Origin: Streptomyces sp. Je 1-79
GTDB taxonomy: Bacteria; Actinomycetota; Actinomycetes; Streptomycetales; Streptomycetaceae
DNA length: 64,000 bases
Reading direction: 5' to 3'
Assembly: GCF_025195125.1 (NCBI RefSeq)
Contig: NZ_JAMGSL010000007.1
Location: 310,001 to 374,000, forward strand
Shown here: one piece after another, positions 44,754 to 52,926 of the stretch
Layout: each line of letters begins with the position of its first letter
Position numbering within the stretch: position 1 is the first letter of the stretch
Made by a program: the position numbers and the translations under genes
Notes under the pieces: generated by a model
What the model was told of the DNA's origin: nothing
The model's database searches: none
The model's input: only the letters and a program-made list of their open reading frames with translations

Positions 44754-45617
44754 ATGGGTACCCAGAACACTAGCGTGCACCCGCATGCCCAGTCCCGTAA
44801 CGGCGGGAAAGACCACCCTTCCCGGCGCGCCCGTGGAGCCACGCGCTACGGCGGCGTCATCCACGACAACGTCCGCCACACCACCCGCTTCACCGTGGTC
44901 GGCAACCATCTCGCCCAGCACGACGCCCTCTCGCTGACGGCCATCGGCCTGGCTCTCCACATCCAGTCACTCCCCAGCGGCGCCCAGGTCGACATCGACA
45001 CCCTCGCCGCCCGCTTCCCCGAGGGAAAGACCCGGATCGCCAGCGCCCTGCGCGAGCTGGAGGCCCACGGCTACCTGCGTCGTACCCGCGTGCGGACCGA
45101 CCAGGGCCGCATGGTCACCCGCACGGTCTCCTGCAACCAGCCGGGCCGGACCGGCGACGGGGACGGGCCGAGCCCCCCGTCTCGGCCCCGGCGGGCCGAC
45201 GAGAAGGCACCGCGTCACCGCGCCCTACCCGCCGTACCGCAGCCCGTGTACCCGACGCCGGATCTCCTCCAGACCGCCCTCGGGGTCCTCTCCGGCCTCC
45301 GCCGCACAGACCCCCGGCTCCTGATCTCCACCACGGACGCCGGACACCTAGTCCCGGGCGTCGCCGCCTGGCTGGAGCGCGACCTCACCCCCGAAGCCGT
45401 ACACCGCGCCCTGACCACCGCGCTGCCGCCGGAGCCCCTCCACCGCCCGGCCGCGCTCCTGGCCCACCGCCTCACGGCCCAGCTCCCGCCCCTGCCGCCG
45501 TTCCGTACCCCTGAGAACCCGGCCGCCCGGCATCCCCTCCAGAACTGCGACATCTGCGATCGCGCGTACCGGGCCCCCGAACCCGGCACCTGTGGGGCGT
45601 GCAGGCCAGCGACCTAA
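44754..45617 (+). CDS. Winged-helix protein with C-terminal CxxC zinc-knuckle (function unknown)
   Basis: 287 residues. Winged HTH at about 65-130 (LAARFPEGKTRIASALRELE, RTRVRTDQGRMVTRTVSCN), a Pro/Arg-rich linker, a second helical part (LLQTALGVLSGLRRTDPRLL) and a C-terminal CDICD...CGACR double CxxC that could bind zinc. This layout is familiar from mobile-island Streptomyces wHTH proteins. AGAGG sits 7 bases before the ATG. Confidence 0.8.
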   Translation: MGTQNTSVHPHAQSRNGGKDHPSRRARGATRYGGVIHDNVRHTTRFTVVGNHLAQHDALSLTAIGLALHIQSLPSGAQVDIDTLAARFPEGKTRIASALRELEAHGYLRRTRVRTDQGRMVTRTVSCNQPGRTGDGDGPSPPSRPRRADEKAPRHRALPAVPQPVYPTPDLLQTALGVLSGLRRTDPRLLISTTDAGHLVPGVAAWLERDLTPEAVHRALTTALPPEPLHRPAALLAHRLTAQLPPLPPFRTPENPAARHPLQNCDICDRAYRAPEPGTCGACRPAT

Positions 45618-45718
45618 TCCGCTGAAACGCCCGCGCCGCCAGGGCCCCAGGGGCAAGATGTGGCGGACTGGCCAGCCCATCGCCGTGAGGACGTTCCCCG
45701 TACACGACAGGACCCCGC

Positions 45719-46303
45719 ATGCTGCCTGCCTTCGCCGCCAACGGATTCCTTCCTCTGGGCCGGTACTCCGTCTCCTTCGACGAGGCCGAGTCCATGCTGG
45801 TCAGCGCCCCTGAGTTCCAGGACTCCGCAACACGCACGGGGTTGTGGGACGGCTTGCTCGACTACATCGACTGCTTCCTCACGCTTGAGGACGCTTATGC
45901 GAGCGAGCTCAACGGACACACGCTCGTGCACAGGCTGTGGCTCGGCGGCAGCTTCGTCAGCGCCAAATCCGATCCCGGAAACATCGACGCGACACTCCTG
46001 ATCGACATGCGAGCCGAGCGGTCGATCCGTGGAAAGCCTGGGTCCAAATGGCTGACCACAGCTTTCAAGAGCCGGGACAGGATGAAGGAGAGGTTCGGCG
46101 TCTCACCCCTCAGGATCGGGTACCAGCCCGTTGCTCATCTCTTCGAGCCGGAGCGCTTGACGCCCGAGGAACGGACATACTTCACCCAACGCGGCGTGTG
46201 GGACGACTGGTGGCAGCGCTGCCGGCTGCCCGATCAGTCCGACCGCTCGCCGTCGGAACAGAGTGCCGCCCCGGCACGCGGATACCTGGAGGTGCGACTG
46301 TGA
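45719..46303 (+). CDS. Nucleotidyltransferase-like protein (DUF6932-like)
   Basis: 194 residues. Opens MLPAFAANGFLPLGRYSVSF. At 74-96 it has WLGGSFVSAKSDPGNIDATL, the GS-x(n)-(D)xD core of the minimal nucleotidyltransferase fold, with Gly77-Ser78 and Asn88-Ile89-Asp90. The first acidic residue of the usual D-x-D is Asn. DUF6932 proteins, as I remember them, open the same way and carry GSFVTAK-type motifs. Its stop overlaps the next gene by GTGA, so the two are coupled. Role could be an MNT-type antitoxin/toxin or an RNA/protein-modifying enzyme. Confidence 0.68.
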   Translation: MLPAFAANGFLPLGRYSVSFDEAESMLVSAPEFQDSATRTGLWDGLLDYIDCFLTLEDAYASELNGHTLVHRLWLGGSFVSAKSDPGNIDATLLIDMRAERSIRGKPGSKWLTTAFKSRDRMKERFGVSPLRIGYQPVAHLFEPERLTPEERTYFTQRGVWDDWWQRCRLPDQSDRSPSEQSAAPARGYLEVRL

Positions 46304-47229
46304 CCGGCGACAGCTGGCGGGAACGCAGGCGTGCTCTCCTGGGCGACGCCCCCGCAACGGATGATCCTGCTTCGCGTCTTCTCGACGCCATGGGCGTCGA
46401 GGACAGGGACGACGAGGAGATAGAAGCTGAACACCGGGCAAGCCGCCTGGCCGCAGTGCGCGAGTTCGCACCGAACGCCCGGCTCGACGAAGAACTCCAG
46501 CTCCGACTGACGGGTCCGGACACGGAAGGCGGCGCCCTCCGCTTCCAATGGGGTGACGCCCTCCTCCACCCCATGGAGACAGCGGTCTCCGTGGCAGCGG
46601 GCACCCCCGTCCAGCTGGAGCTCACCGGCATCTCTGCAGGCAGCACAGTCGTGCACGCCCGTCCGATCGCCCCGGCTGCCCCTCCCGAGCCGCACGCCCT
46701 GGACACCCTCGCCCCATCCGCCGCCGGCACCGGCATGAGCACGCTCACCAAACTGCTCGCCGCACTGGAGTCCGAGAGCGACGTCCGCGAGTGGGCGAAA
46801 CTCTTCGACTCGGTGGAGGTGCTGTCCCGTGCCCTGAACAAGTACAGCCTCGACCTGGGAGTGACCTGGTACGGGGCCGACGGGGACATGCGCCGGGCCC
46901 GGCTGACCGAACGAGGCAGGCGCTACGTGGCCCGCCTTCGAGCGACCCAGGACCGCGACCAGGAGATCGTGATCTCCGGCCGCATCACCGAACTGCGTGA
47001 AAGCGGCTGGGTGAAGGTCAAGACGGGAGTGGCCAAGAACGCGTACGCCTACGACGTCCACTTCGAAGATCCCGAAGAACTGGTACGAATGCGCCCCGGC
47101 CTCGGCGACAACGTGCACTTCCGGGTCCGCTTCCGGCAGCGGCTGGACTCCGTCGGCATCGCACGGTCCACCGAGTACACCTACCTGGGGCCGGCTGCGG
47201 AGCAGACGTCACTCCCCCTCGCACCCTAG
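46300..47229 (+). CDS. Unknown protein coupled to the nucleotidyltransferase-like gene
   Basis: 309 residues from a GTG overlapping the previous stop (GTGA). The first 60 residues are charged helices (RERRRALLGDAP, EEIEAEHRASRLAAV). The middle is beta-rich (LRFQWGDALLHPMETAVSV), then a helical part (STLTKLLAALESESDVREW, VEVLSRALNKYSLDLG). The end is beta-rich and OB-like (EIVISGRITELRESGWVKVK, GDNVHFRVRFRQRLD). No named family was recognised. Coupling suggests the pair works together. Confidence 0.68.
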   Translation: MTGDSWRERRRALLGDAPATDDPASRLLDAMGVEDRDDEEIEAEHRASRLAAVREFAPNARLDEELQLRLTGPDTEGGALRFQWGDALLHPMETAVSVAAGTPVQLELTGISAGSTVVHARPIAPAAPPEPHALDTLAPSAAGTGMSTLTKLLAALESESDVREWAKLFDSVEVLSRALNKYSLDLGVTWYGADGDMRRARLTERGRRYVARLRATQDRDQEIVISGRITELRESGWVKVKTGVAKNAYAYDVHFEDPEELVRMRPGLGDNVHFRVRFRQRLDSVGIARSTEYTYLGPAAEQTSLPLAP

Positions 47230-47272
47230 AAGCGCCCGCGAGCACTCCGACTCCCTGCATCCCCCGCTCCCC

Positions 47273-48487
47273 TCACTCCAGCCTGATCACGAACTCCCGC
47301 ACACCCCGCATCCGGACCCCGGTGCCGTACGGCTCCACGTCTCCCTGAACCGCCACTTCCAACCCCCGGCGCCAGGCCACCGTCGCCTTGTCCACGTCCT
47401 CGGGGCGTAGCTCCACCCGCACACTGCGCACCCGCGACGAGGGCTCGTGGAGCAGCCGACCGTAGATCGTCGCCTCTCGGTGACCCTGCCCGCTCAGGCG
47501 GGTGACGACCCCGTGGAGGACCGCTCCCTCCTCGCGGGCCGCCCGCTCCCTCAGCTCCTTCGCGCCGGCCACCAGTGCGGCCAGGTGAACCCTCTTGATC
47601 GTCACCGGGGGCGAGGCCTGCGTCATCGGCATCTCGGGCGCCCAGTCGAAGGACAACGAGAAGGGGCGCTCCTCCTCACCCGCGATCCGCACCAGCGCCT
47701 CGCACAGGTTGGCCGACAGGCCCGCACTGACGTATCTCCCGAAGCCGTCCAGGGAGTCGCGATGGCTCGCCTCCTCGGCGGCCGCATGCGCGCAGGTGAC
47801 ACCAGCGAACAGCATGCGTGACACCTTGCGGGTGAAGGACTCGAAGGGCCTCAGGGCCGGTCCGCCGCCGGGAAACACGTCATCGTCGGCGAAGAGCGAC
47901 TCCTGCAAGTTGGCACTCACGTCCCGGGAGGCCCCGTTCCGGCGATCGGACGCGAGCTCCGGCAGCGGGGTGTGGGCCGCGACGACATAGCTGCCGACAC
48001 GCGTCTGGTCGAGTCGTACCGCCGTCACGTGGTCCTTCACCAGCTGAGGCTTCTGCCCGGGCTGCACCGACTGCGGCGCGAGCGCCGAGGAGGCGGCAGC
48101 CGTGTGCAGATCCTTCAGACCGTTCAACGCCGACACCAGGTCGAGCAAGGGAGCCGTTCCTGACGGGCCTGGCGGCATCAGCCGCAGAAACTGCCAGTCA
48201 GAAGAGGGCAGTTGCATCTCCCTGAGGATCTCGCTCGCGCGGCGTTCCTCGACGACCGAGAGGGTCTCGAGGATGTCGGCGACCCGGCCGGCGTAGTCGC
48301 GGCGTCGCCGCATCGGCACCAACACCTCGTACGGCAGCGAGGATTCACCCGCGGTGCCCCACTCCCACAGCTCACCGCTTGCCAGGCCGCGCTCGGACCG
48401 CCAGCCCTTGCCGCTCAGATAGCTGCGGACGACCTCGGGGGCGAGGTCCGCGGCCTTCTCGAACTCCGTATCCGTGATCACGGTCAT
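47273..48487 (-). CDS. Unknown protein coupled to the DUF4365 nuclease-like gene
   Basis: 404 residues. Opens MTVITDTEFEKAADLAPEVV. No catalytic motif, signal peptide or membrane segment was recognised. Parts look helical (YAGRVADILETLSVVEERRA) and the C-terminal third beta-rich (VLHGVVTRLSGQGHREATIY, VRSVRVELRPEDVDKATVAW, VQGDVEPYGTGVRMRGV), resembling an OB-like end. The start ATG overlaps the DUF4365 stop by ATGA. It converges with the 46300 gene 44 bases away. Confidence 0.72.
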   Translation of the reverse strand: MTVITDTEFEKAADLAPEVVRSYLSGKGWRSERGLASGELWEWGTAGESSLPYEVLVPMRRRRDYAGRVADILETLSVVEERRASEILREMQLPSSDWQFLRLMPPGPSGTAPLLDLVSALNGLKDLHTAAASSALAPQSVQPGQKPQLVKDHVTAVRLDQTRVGSYVVAAHTPLPELASDRRNGASRDVSANLQESLFADDDVFPGGGPALRPFESFTRKVSRMLFAGVTCAHAAAEEASHRDSLDGFGRYVSAGLSANLCEALVRIAGEEERPFSLSFDWAPEMPMTQASPPVTIKRVHLAALVAGAKELRERAAREEGAVLHGVVTRLSGQGHREATIYGRLLHEPSSRVRSVRVELRPEDVDKATVAWRRGLEVAVQGDVEPYGTGVRMRGVREFVIRLE

Positions 48488-49107
48488 TCCACCGCCAGCA
48501 TGTCCTGGTAGTCCTTGGCGAACAGGTCGTGCAGGGACTCGACGGTCAGCAGATTGGCACGGGGGACGTGGAGCGTCTGCTTGTCCGTCTTCTTGCCCTC
48601 CACCAACTCACGCTCGTGGAGGCACATCCAATACGCGGCGCGCCGCACCGACAGTCGGTCCTCGGTCGCCTCCGACCAGGCCAGCGGGTCCGAGGGGGCC
48701 AGGACGAGGAAGAGAAACCGCGGGATGCTGTACTCCCGGCCCGCCAGGAGGTTGTAGTTCTTGTTCTCGAGCCGGAAGTCGATGTGCTCCTCGTGGACGG
48801 TCGGCGACGAGGTGCACTTCACTTGCGCTTCGATGAGCGGGTACCGCCTGGTCCCCGCCCGACCGGGGTGACCCAGCTGCCAGTCCACACCGACCCTGTC
48901 GCGTTCGCGTCTGGCAGCGTCGATGTTGGCCGCAGCGGCCAGCATCCTGATGAATGTCTCACCGAAGTCGCCCCGGTGTCCGTTCTCCCCGAAGCCGGTG
49001 GATGCGGTGACCCACGCCGGCCGCAGCCCGGGATGTCCCAGGGGGACCCCGTAGTTCCCCTTGCCATGGTGCTGCTGCGGGATGCCGCCGGTCCTGCTGT
49101 CCGTCAT
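48484..49107 (-). CDS. DUF4365 protein, PD-(D/E)XK-like nuclease fold
   Basis: 207 residues. A helix with Glu50 (RGDFGETFIRMLAAAANIDA) leads into Asp75 (RVGVDWQLGHP) and IEAQVKCTS (Glu93, Gln95, Lys97), the D...ExQxK pattern of the PD-(D/E)XK-like DUF4365 family. The end has LLTVESLHDLFAKDYQDML. DUF4365 proteins recur in defence islands. Divergent from drmA and coupled to the 404-residue gene by ATGA. Confidence 0.8.
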   Translation of the reverse strand: MTDSRTGGIPQQHHGKGNYGVPLGHPGLRPAWVTASTGFGENGHRGDFGETFIRMLAAAANIDAARRERDRVGVDWQLGHPGRAGTRRYPLIEAQVKCTSSPTVHEEHIDFRLENKNYNLLAGREYSIPRFLFLVLAPSDPLAWSEATEDRLSVRRAAYWMCLHERELVEGKKTDKQTLHVPRANLLTVESLHDLFAKDYQDMLAVE

Positions 49108-49267
49108 CGCTCCCGCTTGCCTCCGCACCCCCGCTACGTCACGCGGTCCCGCCTGACGCGCCCCAGGACACGCACAGTAACGAGCGTCACACGCAAGGCC
49201 AAGGAGCTTGATCGAGATCAGGCCGAAAGCCCCTCCTCGGTTGGCTCGAAACGACGGCCGTGATCCG

Positions 49268-49281
49268 ATTCCGTGCGGAAT
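49268..49281. promoter_or_regulatory. Palindrome in the DUF4365 / drmA divergent region
   Basis: ATTCCGTGCGGAAT, perfect 6-bp arms, 39 bases before the drmA GTG. A second short palindrome TGATCGAGATCA lies at 49209-49220. TAATCT directly before the drmA start could be a -10 of a leaderless transcript. Either palindrome could be an operator. Confidence 0.4.
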
Positions 49282-49320
49282 GACATACCGGTTGTCGGCA
49301 GCCCCACCTAATCTGACCCC

Positions 49321-52300
49321 GTGACCCAGGACTCTCTCGATGCTTCGGGAACCGGACCGGAACTGCCCGAGCCGGTACTGACCGTGCCCACTCCGCAGGA
49401 GCTGCGCGACAAGCTCGCCGAGCTCGTCGTCCGTGACCTCCTCGGACCCACTGGGGACGAGGCCGAGGAGCTGACGGGAAGTCCCCTGGACCACTACATC
49501 ATCGGGCGTCTGGCACCCGGCGGCGCCCAGAGCGTGGGCGAGGAGAAGCCGCGGACCGTCGGCCTGGAAGTGGCACCGGAGACGCTCGACGAGACGAGCG
49601 TGTCGCCGTACCAGGAGCCCGAGGCCGGAGACCAGGAACCGACCGCGCCCAACGTGCCCAGCCTCCACCCGTCGGCCCTGGGGCTGACCGTCCGGGTGGA
49701 CAGGGCTGTCCAGGAACTGACCGTCGACTGCACCTGGGCCCGCTACGAACTGGGCGACTCCCAGGTCGAGGGCAACCCCCGCCGCGTCTTCCACCGGATC
49801 CCATGCTCCGGCACCGTGGAGCTGAAGCTGGTCGAGGGTGAACTGGAAGCACGGCCGGTGCATACCCAGGACTTCCCGCACATCGTCGTCCGGGGCCGGG
49901 CGCGCGTCCACGAGGGCTCCTGGCTCGTGTCGCTGTTCCTCGTCAACGGCCAGGTGTACAAGTCCGGTCCCACTCACTGGATGTTCCAGGCCTCCATGGC
50001 CATCGCAGGTGCTCCTGGAACCGCCCCGTTCCTGCCGCGCCGCGCAGTCGAGCCGACCGGTGGAGACGAGAGCGAACGTCGATCGCTCGCCATGACCTAC
50101 CGCTTCCACCCGGAATTCGCCGTCGGACACGGATCCGGGGTGCACGCGGAGGCCTCACCGACCGACGCCCGGCGTGCGGTTCGCATCACCACCACCGCGA
50201 CGCCCACCTACGAGGTGCCGCACACGGACGTGCCGGACCCCGGCAAGGACGAGGACGCGGACCTGTCCGAGCTGAGTGCGCTCATGCTGGACATGCGCGA
50301 GCTGAGCACCATGGAAACCGGACCGCTGAGGTCTTCGCTGCTGCCCCTGGTGGACGGCTATCGCTCCTGGATCGACCGCCAGAGGCAGTCGGTGGACGAT
50401 CCCGCTGCCGGGCTCGACACCTACCGCGCGGAAGCCGCCGAGAACATGCGGCTCGCCACGGAGGCAGCAGACCGTATTCAGGCCGGCATCGACCTGCTGC
50501 GGGACGACCCCGAGGCCCTGGCCGCATTCCGCTTCGCCAACCGAGCCATGTGGCACCAGCGCGTGCAGACCATCGCCGCCCAGGACCGGCGCCGTACGAC
50601 GTCCCAGACCCTCGAGGAAGCCGTCAAGGCGGCGGACTTGCCCAAGAACCGCAGCTGGCGCCCCTTCCAGCTGGCCTTCCTCCTGCTCAATCTCCCCTCG
50701 CTCGCCGACCCCGGTCACCCGGAACGTGCCGACAACAACTCCGCACTCGCCGACTTGCTCTGGTTCCCTACCGGTGGCGGCAAGACCGAGGCCTACCTCG
50801 GCCTGACCGCTTTCACCCTTGCCATCCGGCGGCGTAGGCCCGACCTCGGCGGGCTCGACGCGGAGCACGGCGTCGCAGTGATGATGCGGTACACATTGCG
50901 CCTCCTCACCATCCAGCAGTTCCAACGCGCCGCGGCGCTGATCTGCGCGTGCGAGGTCATCCGGAGGGAGTCCCCGGGGCAGTGGGGCGACCACCCCTTC
51001 CGCATCGGGCTGTGGGTGGGAGGCAGGGTCACCCCCAACACGACCGACCAGGCCGCCGACTGGGCAAGGGACCAGAAGAAGGACAAGGGCCGTGGCGGAT
51101 TCGGTCGCATGGGTTCTCCTCACCAGCTCACGAGCTGCCCCTGGTGCGGCACGAAGATGGAGGCGGGACGCGACATCAGCGTCGACAAGACGCTCCGCCG
51201 GACCTTCATCACCTGTCCCGACCCCTACGAATGCCCCTTCGGCACGGTCGCCTTCGGGTTGCCCGCGGACGAGCAGGGGCTTCCGGTCCTCGTCGTGGAC
51301 GAGGAGATCTACCGGTTCCCGCCCAGCCTCGTCATCGCCACCGTCGACAAGTTCGCGCAGATGCCCTGGAAGGGCGACACCCAAGCCCTGTTCGGCCAGG
51401 TGTCCCGGCGCTGCACTCGGCACGGCTACGTCACACCCTCTGCGGTGGACACGGAGTGGGAGTCCTCCAGCCATCCTGCCGCCGGCGGACATCAGTCGGC
51501 AACTACGGTCGACGCCGTACGAGTGCGCCCGCCGGACCTGATCGTCCAGGACGAGCTGCACCTCATCTCCGGGCCGCTCGGCTCCCTCACCGGGCTCTAC
51601 GAGACTGCGGTCGACCGGCTCTCGACCTGGGAGCCCGAGCCGGGACGACCGGTGCGGCCCAAGGTCATCGCCTCGACCGCCACCGTCCGTCGTGCCGACC
51701 GTCAGATCCACGACCTCTTCGCCCGGAGAACGGCTGTCTTCCCTCCCTCGGGGCTCAGCGCCGACGACACCTTCTTCGCCCGTCGTCGGCCCACGGACCG
51801 CACGCCGGGGCGCCGTTACGTCGGTATCTGCGCCCAGGGCGTACGGACGAAGTCCGTGGCCATCCGGGTGTTCGTCGCCCAACTGGCGGCAGCTCAGCAC
51901 CTCTACGAGACGTACGGCGACAGCGACCTGACCGACCCGTACATGACGCTCGTGGGCTACTTCAACAGCCTCCGCGACCTCGGAGGCATGCGACGACTCG
52001 TGGAAGACGACGTCTCCACCAGGCTGCTAAGGGCAGACCGGCGCGGCCTCGCAGTCCGACGGATCGGCGAACCGGCCGAGCTCACCAGCCGCATGGCCTC
52101 CGATGCCATCCCCGACATCCTGGAGAAGCTCGACCTCACCTTCGGCCGCAGGCCCAAGGGATCACCTCGGCCCATCGACGTGCTCCTCGCGACCAACATG
52201 ATCGCCGTCGGCGTGGACGTCTCCCGGCTCGGTGTCATGGTCGTCAACAACCAGCCCAAGTCGACCGCCGAATACATCCAGGCGACGAGCCGCGTCGGCC

Positions 52301-52926
52301 GACGGGCCCCCGGTCTCGTGTTCACCCTGCTCAACTGGGCACGGCCCCGGGACCTCTCGCACTACGAGACATTCGAGTCCTTCCACGCCAGCATCTACCA
52401 GCACGTGGAAGCCCTCTCCGTGACACCGTTCGCGGACCGCGCCCTGGACCGGGGCCTGACCGGGGTCCTCACCTCGCTGGTACGCAACCTCAAGCCCGAA
52501 TACAACTCCAACCGTGGTGCCCAGTGGGTCGACCGGCGCGGGGAGATCGTCAGCCACGCCCTGCAGTCCCTGACACACCGCGCGGAAGACGTCACGAGGG
52601 ACCGTCACATCGCCAACGAGGTAAGGGCACGACTCGATGCCCGGCTCGACTACTGGGACCAGAAGAGAAAGGCCCCCGGAGCCGTCCTCGGCTATCGCGC
52701 GGCCCGACGCCAAGGCGACGTCGCTCCCCTTCTTCTGGAACCGGACAGCGGACCCTGGCGGCTCATGACCTGCCCGACCTCATTGCGCGAAGTCGAGCCT
52801 CCGATCCGGCTGATCCTGACCGGAGAGGCCGGCGGCGACCTCTCGGGCGAACCGCCTTACTTGCCTCGCCCCCAGAACGACGACCACGCGCCGACCACCA
52901 CCACGAACCCCCGGGAGAGGACATGA
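49321..52926 (+). CDS. drmA: DISARM DrmA helicase
   Basis: 1,201 residues, beginning at a GTG with no ribosome site (likely leaderless from TAATCT). Walker A LLWFPTGGGKTEAYLGL (about 477), a two-pair cysteine cluster CPWCGTKM...CPDPYECPF (about 605-640), the DELH box IVQDELHLISGPLGSL (about 740), and the C-terminal helicase lobe LLATNMIAVGVDVSRLG and IQATSRVGRRAPGLVF. These are the signatures of DISARM DrmA. It ends in ATGA over drmB. Confidence 0.93.
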   Translation: MTQDSLDASGTGPELPEPVLTVPTPQELRDKLAELVVRDLLGPTGDEAEELTGSPLDHYIIGRLAPGGAQSVGEEKPRTVGLEVAPETLDETSVSPYQEPEAGDQEPTAPNVPSLHPSALGLTVRVDRAVQELTVDCTWARYELGDSQVEGNPRRVFHRIPCSGTVELKLVEGELEARPVHTQDFPHIVVRGRARVHEGSWLVSLFLVNGQVYKSGPTHWMFQASMAIAGAPGTAPFLPRRAVEPTGGDESERRSLAMTYRFHPEFAVGHGSGVHAEASPTDARRAVRITTTATPTYEVPHTDVPDPGKDEDADLSELSALMLDMRELSTMETGPLRSSLLPLVDGYRSWIDRQRQSVDDPAAGLDTYRAEAAENMRLATEAADRIQAGIDLLRDDPEALAAFRFANRAMWHQRVQTIAAQDRRRTTSQTLEEAVKAADLPKNRSWRPFQLAFLLLNLPSLADPGHPERADNNSALADLLWFPTGGGKTEAYLGLTAFTLAIRRRRPDLGGLDAEHGVAVMMRYTLRLLTIQQFQRAAALICACEVIRRESPGQWGDHPFRIGLWVGGRVTPNTTDQAADWARDQKKDKGRGGFGRMGSPHQLTSCPWCGTKMEAGRDISVDKTLRRTFITCPDPYECPFGTVAFGLPADEQGLPVLVVDEEIYRFPPSLVIATVDKFAQMPWKGDTQALFGQVSRRCTRHGYVTPSAVDTEWESSSHPAAGGHQSATTVDAVRVRPPDLIVQDELHLISGPLGSLTGLYETAVDRLSTWEPEPGRPVRPKVIASTATVRRADRQIHDLFARRTAVFPPSGLSADDTFFARRRPTDRTPGRRYVGICAQGVRTKSVAIRVFVAQLAAAQHLYETYGDSDLTDPYMTLVGYFNSLRDLGGMRRLVEDDVSTRLLRADRRGLAVRRIGEPAELTSRMASDAIPDILEKLDLTFGRRPKGSPRPIDVLLATNMIAVGVDVSRLGVMVVNNQPKSTAEYIQATSRVGRRAPGLVFTLLNWARPRDLSHYETFESFHASIYQHVEALSVTPFADRALDRGLTGVLTSLVRNLKPEYNSNRGAQWVDRRGEIVSHALQSLTHRAEDVTRDRHIANEVRARLDARLDYWDQKRKAPGAVLGYRAARRQGDVAPLLLEPDSGPWRLMTCPTSLREVEPPIRLILTGEAGGDLSGEPPYLPRPQNDDHAPTTTTNPRERT

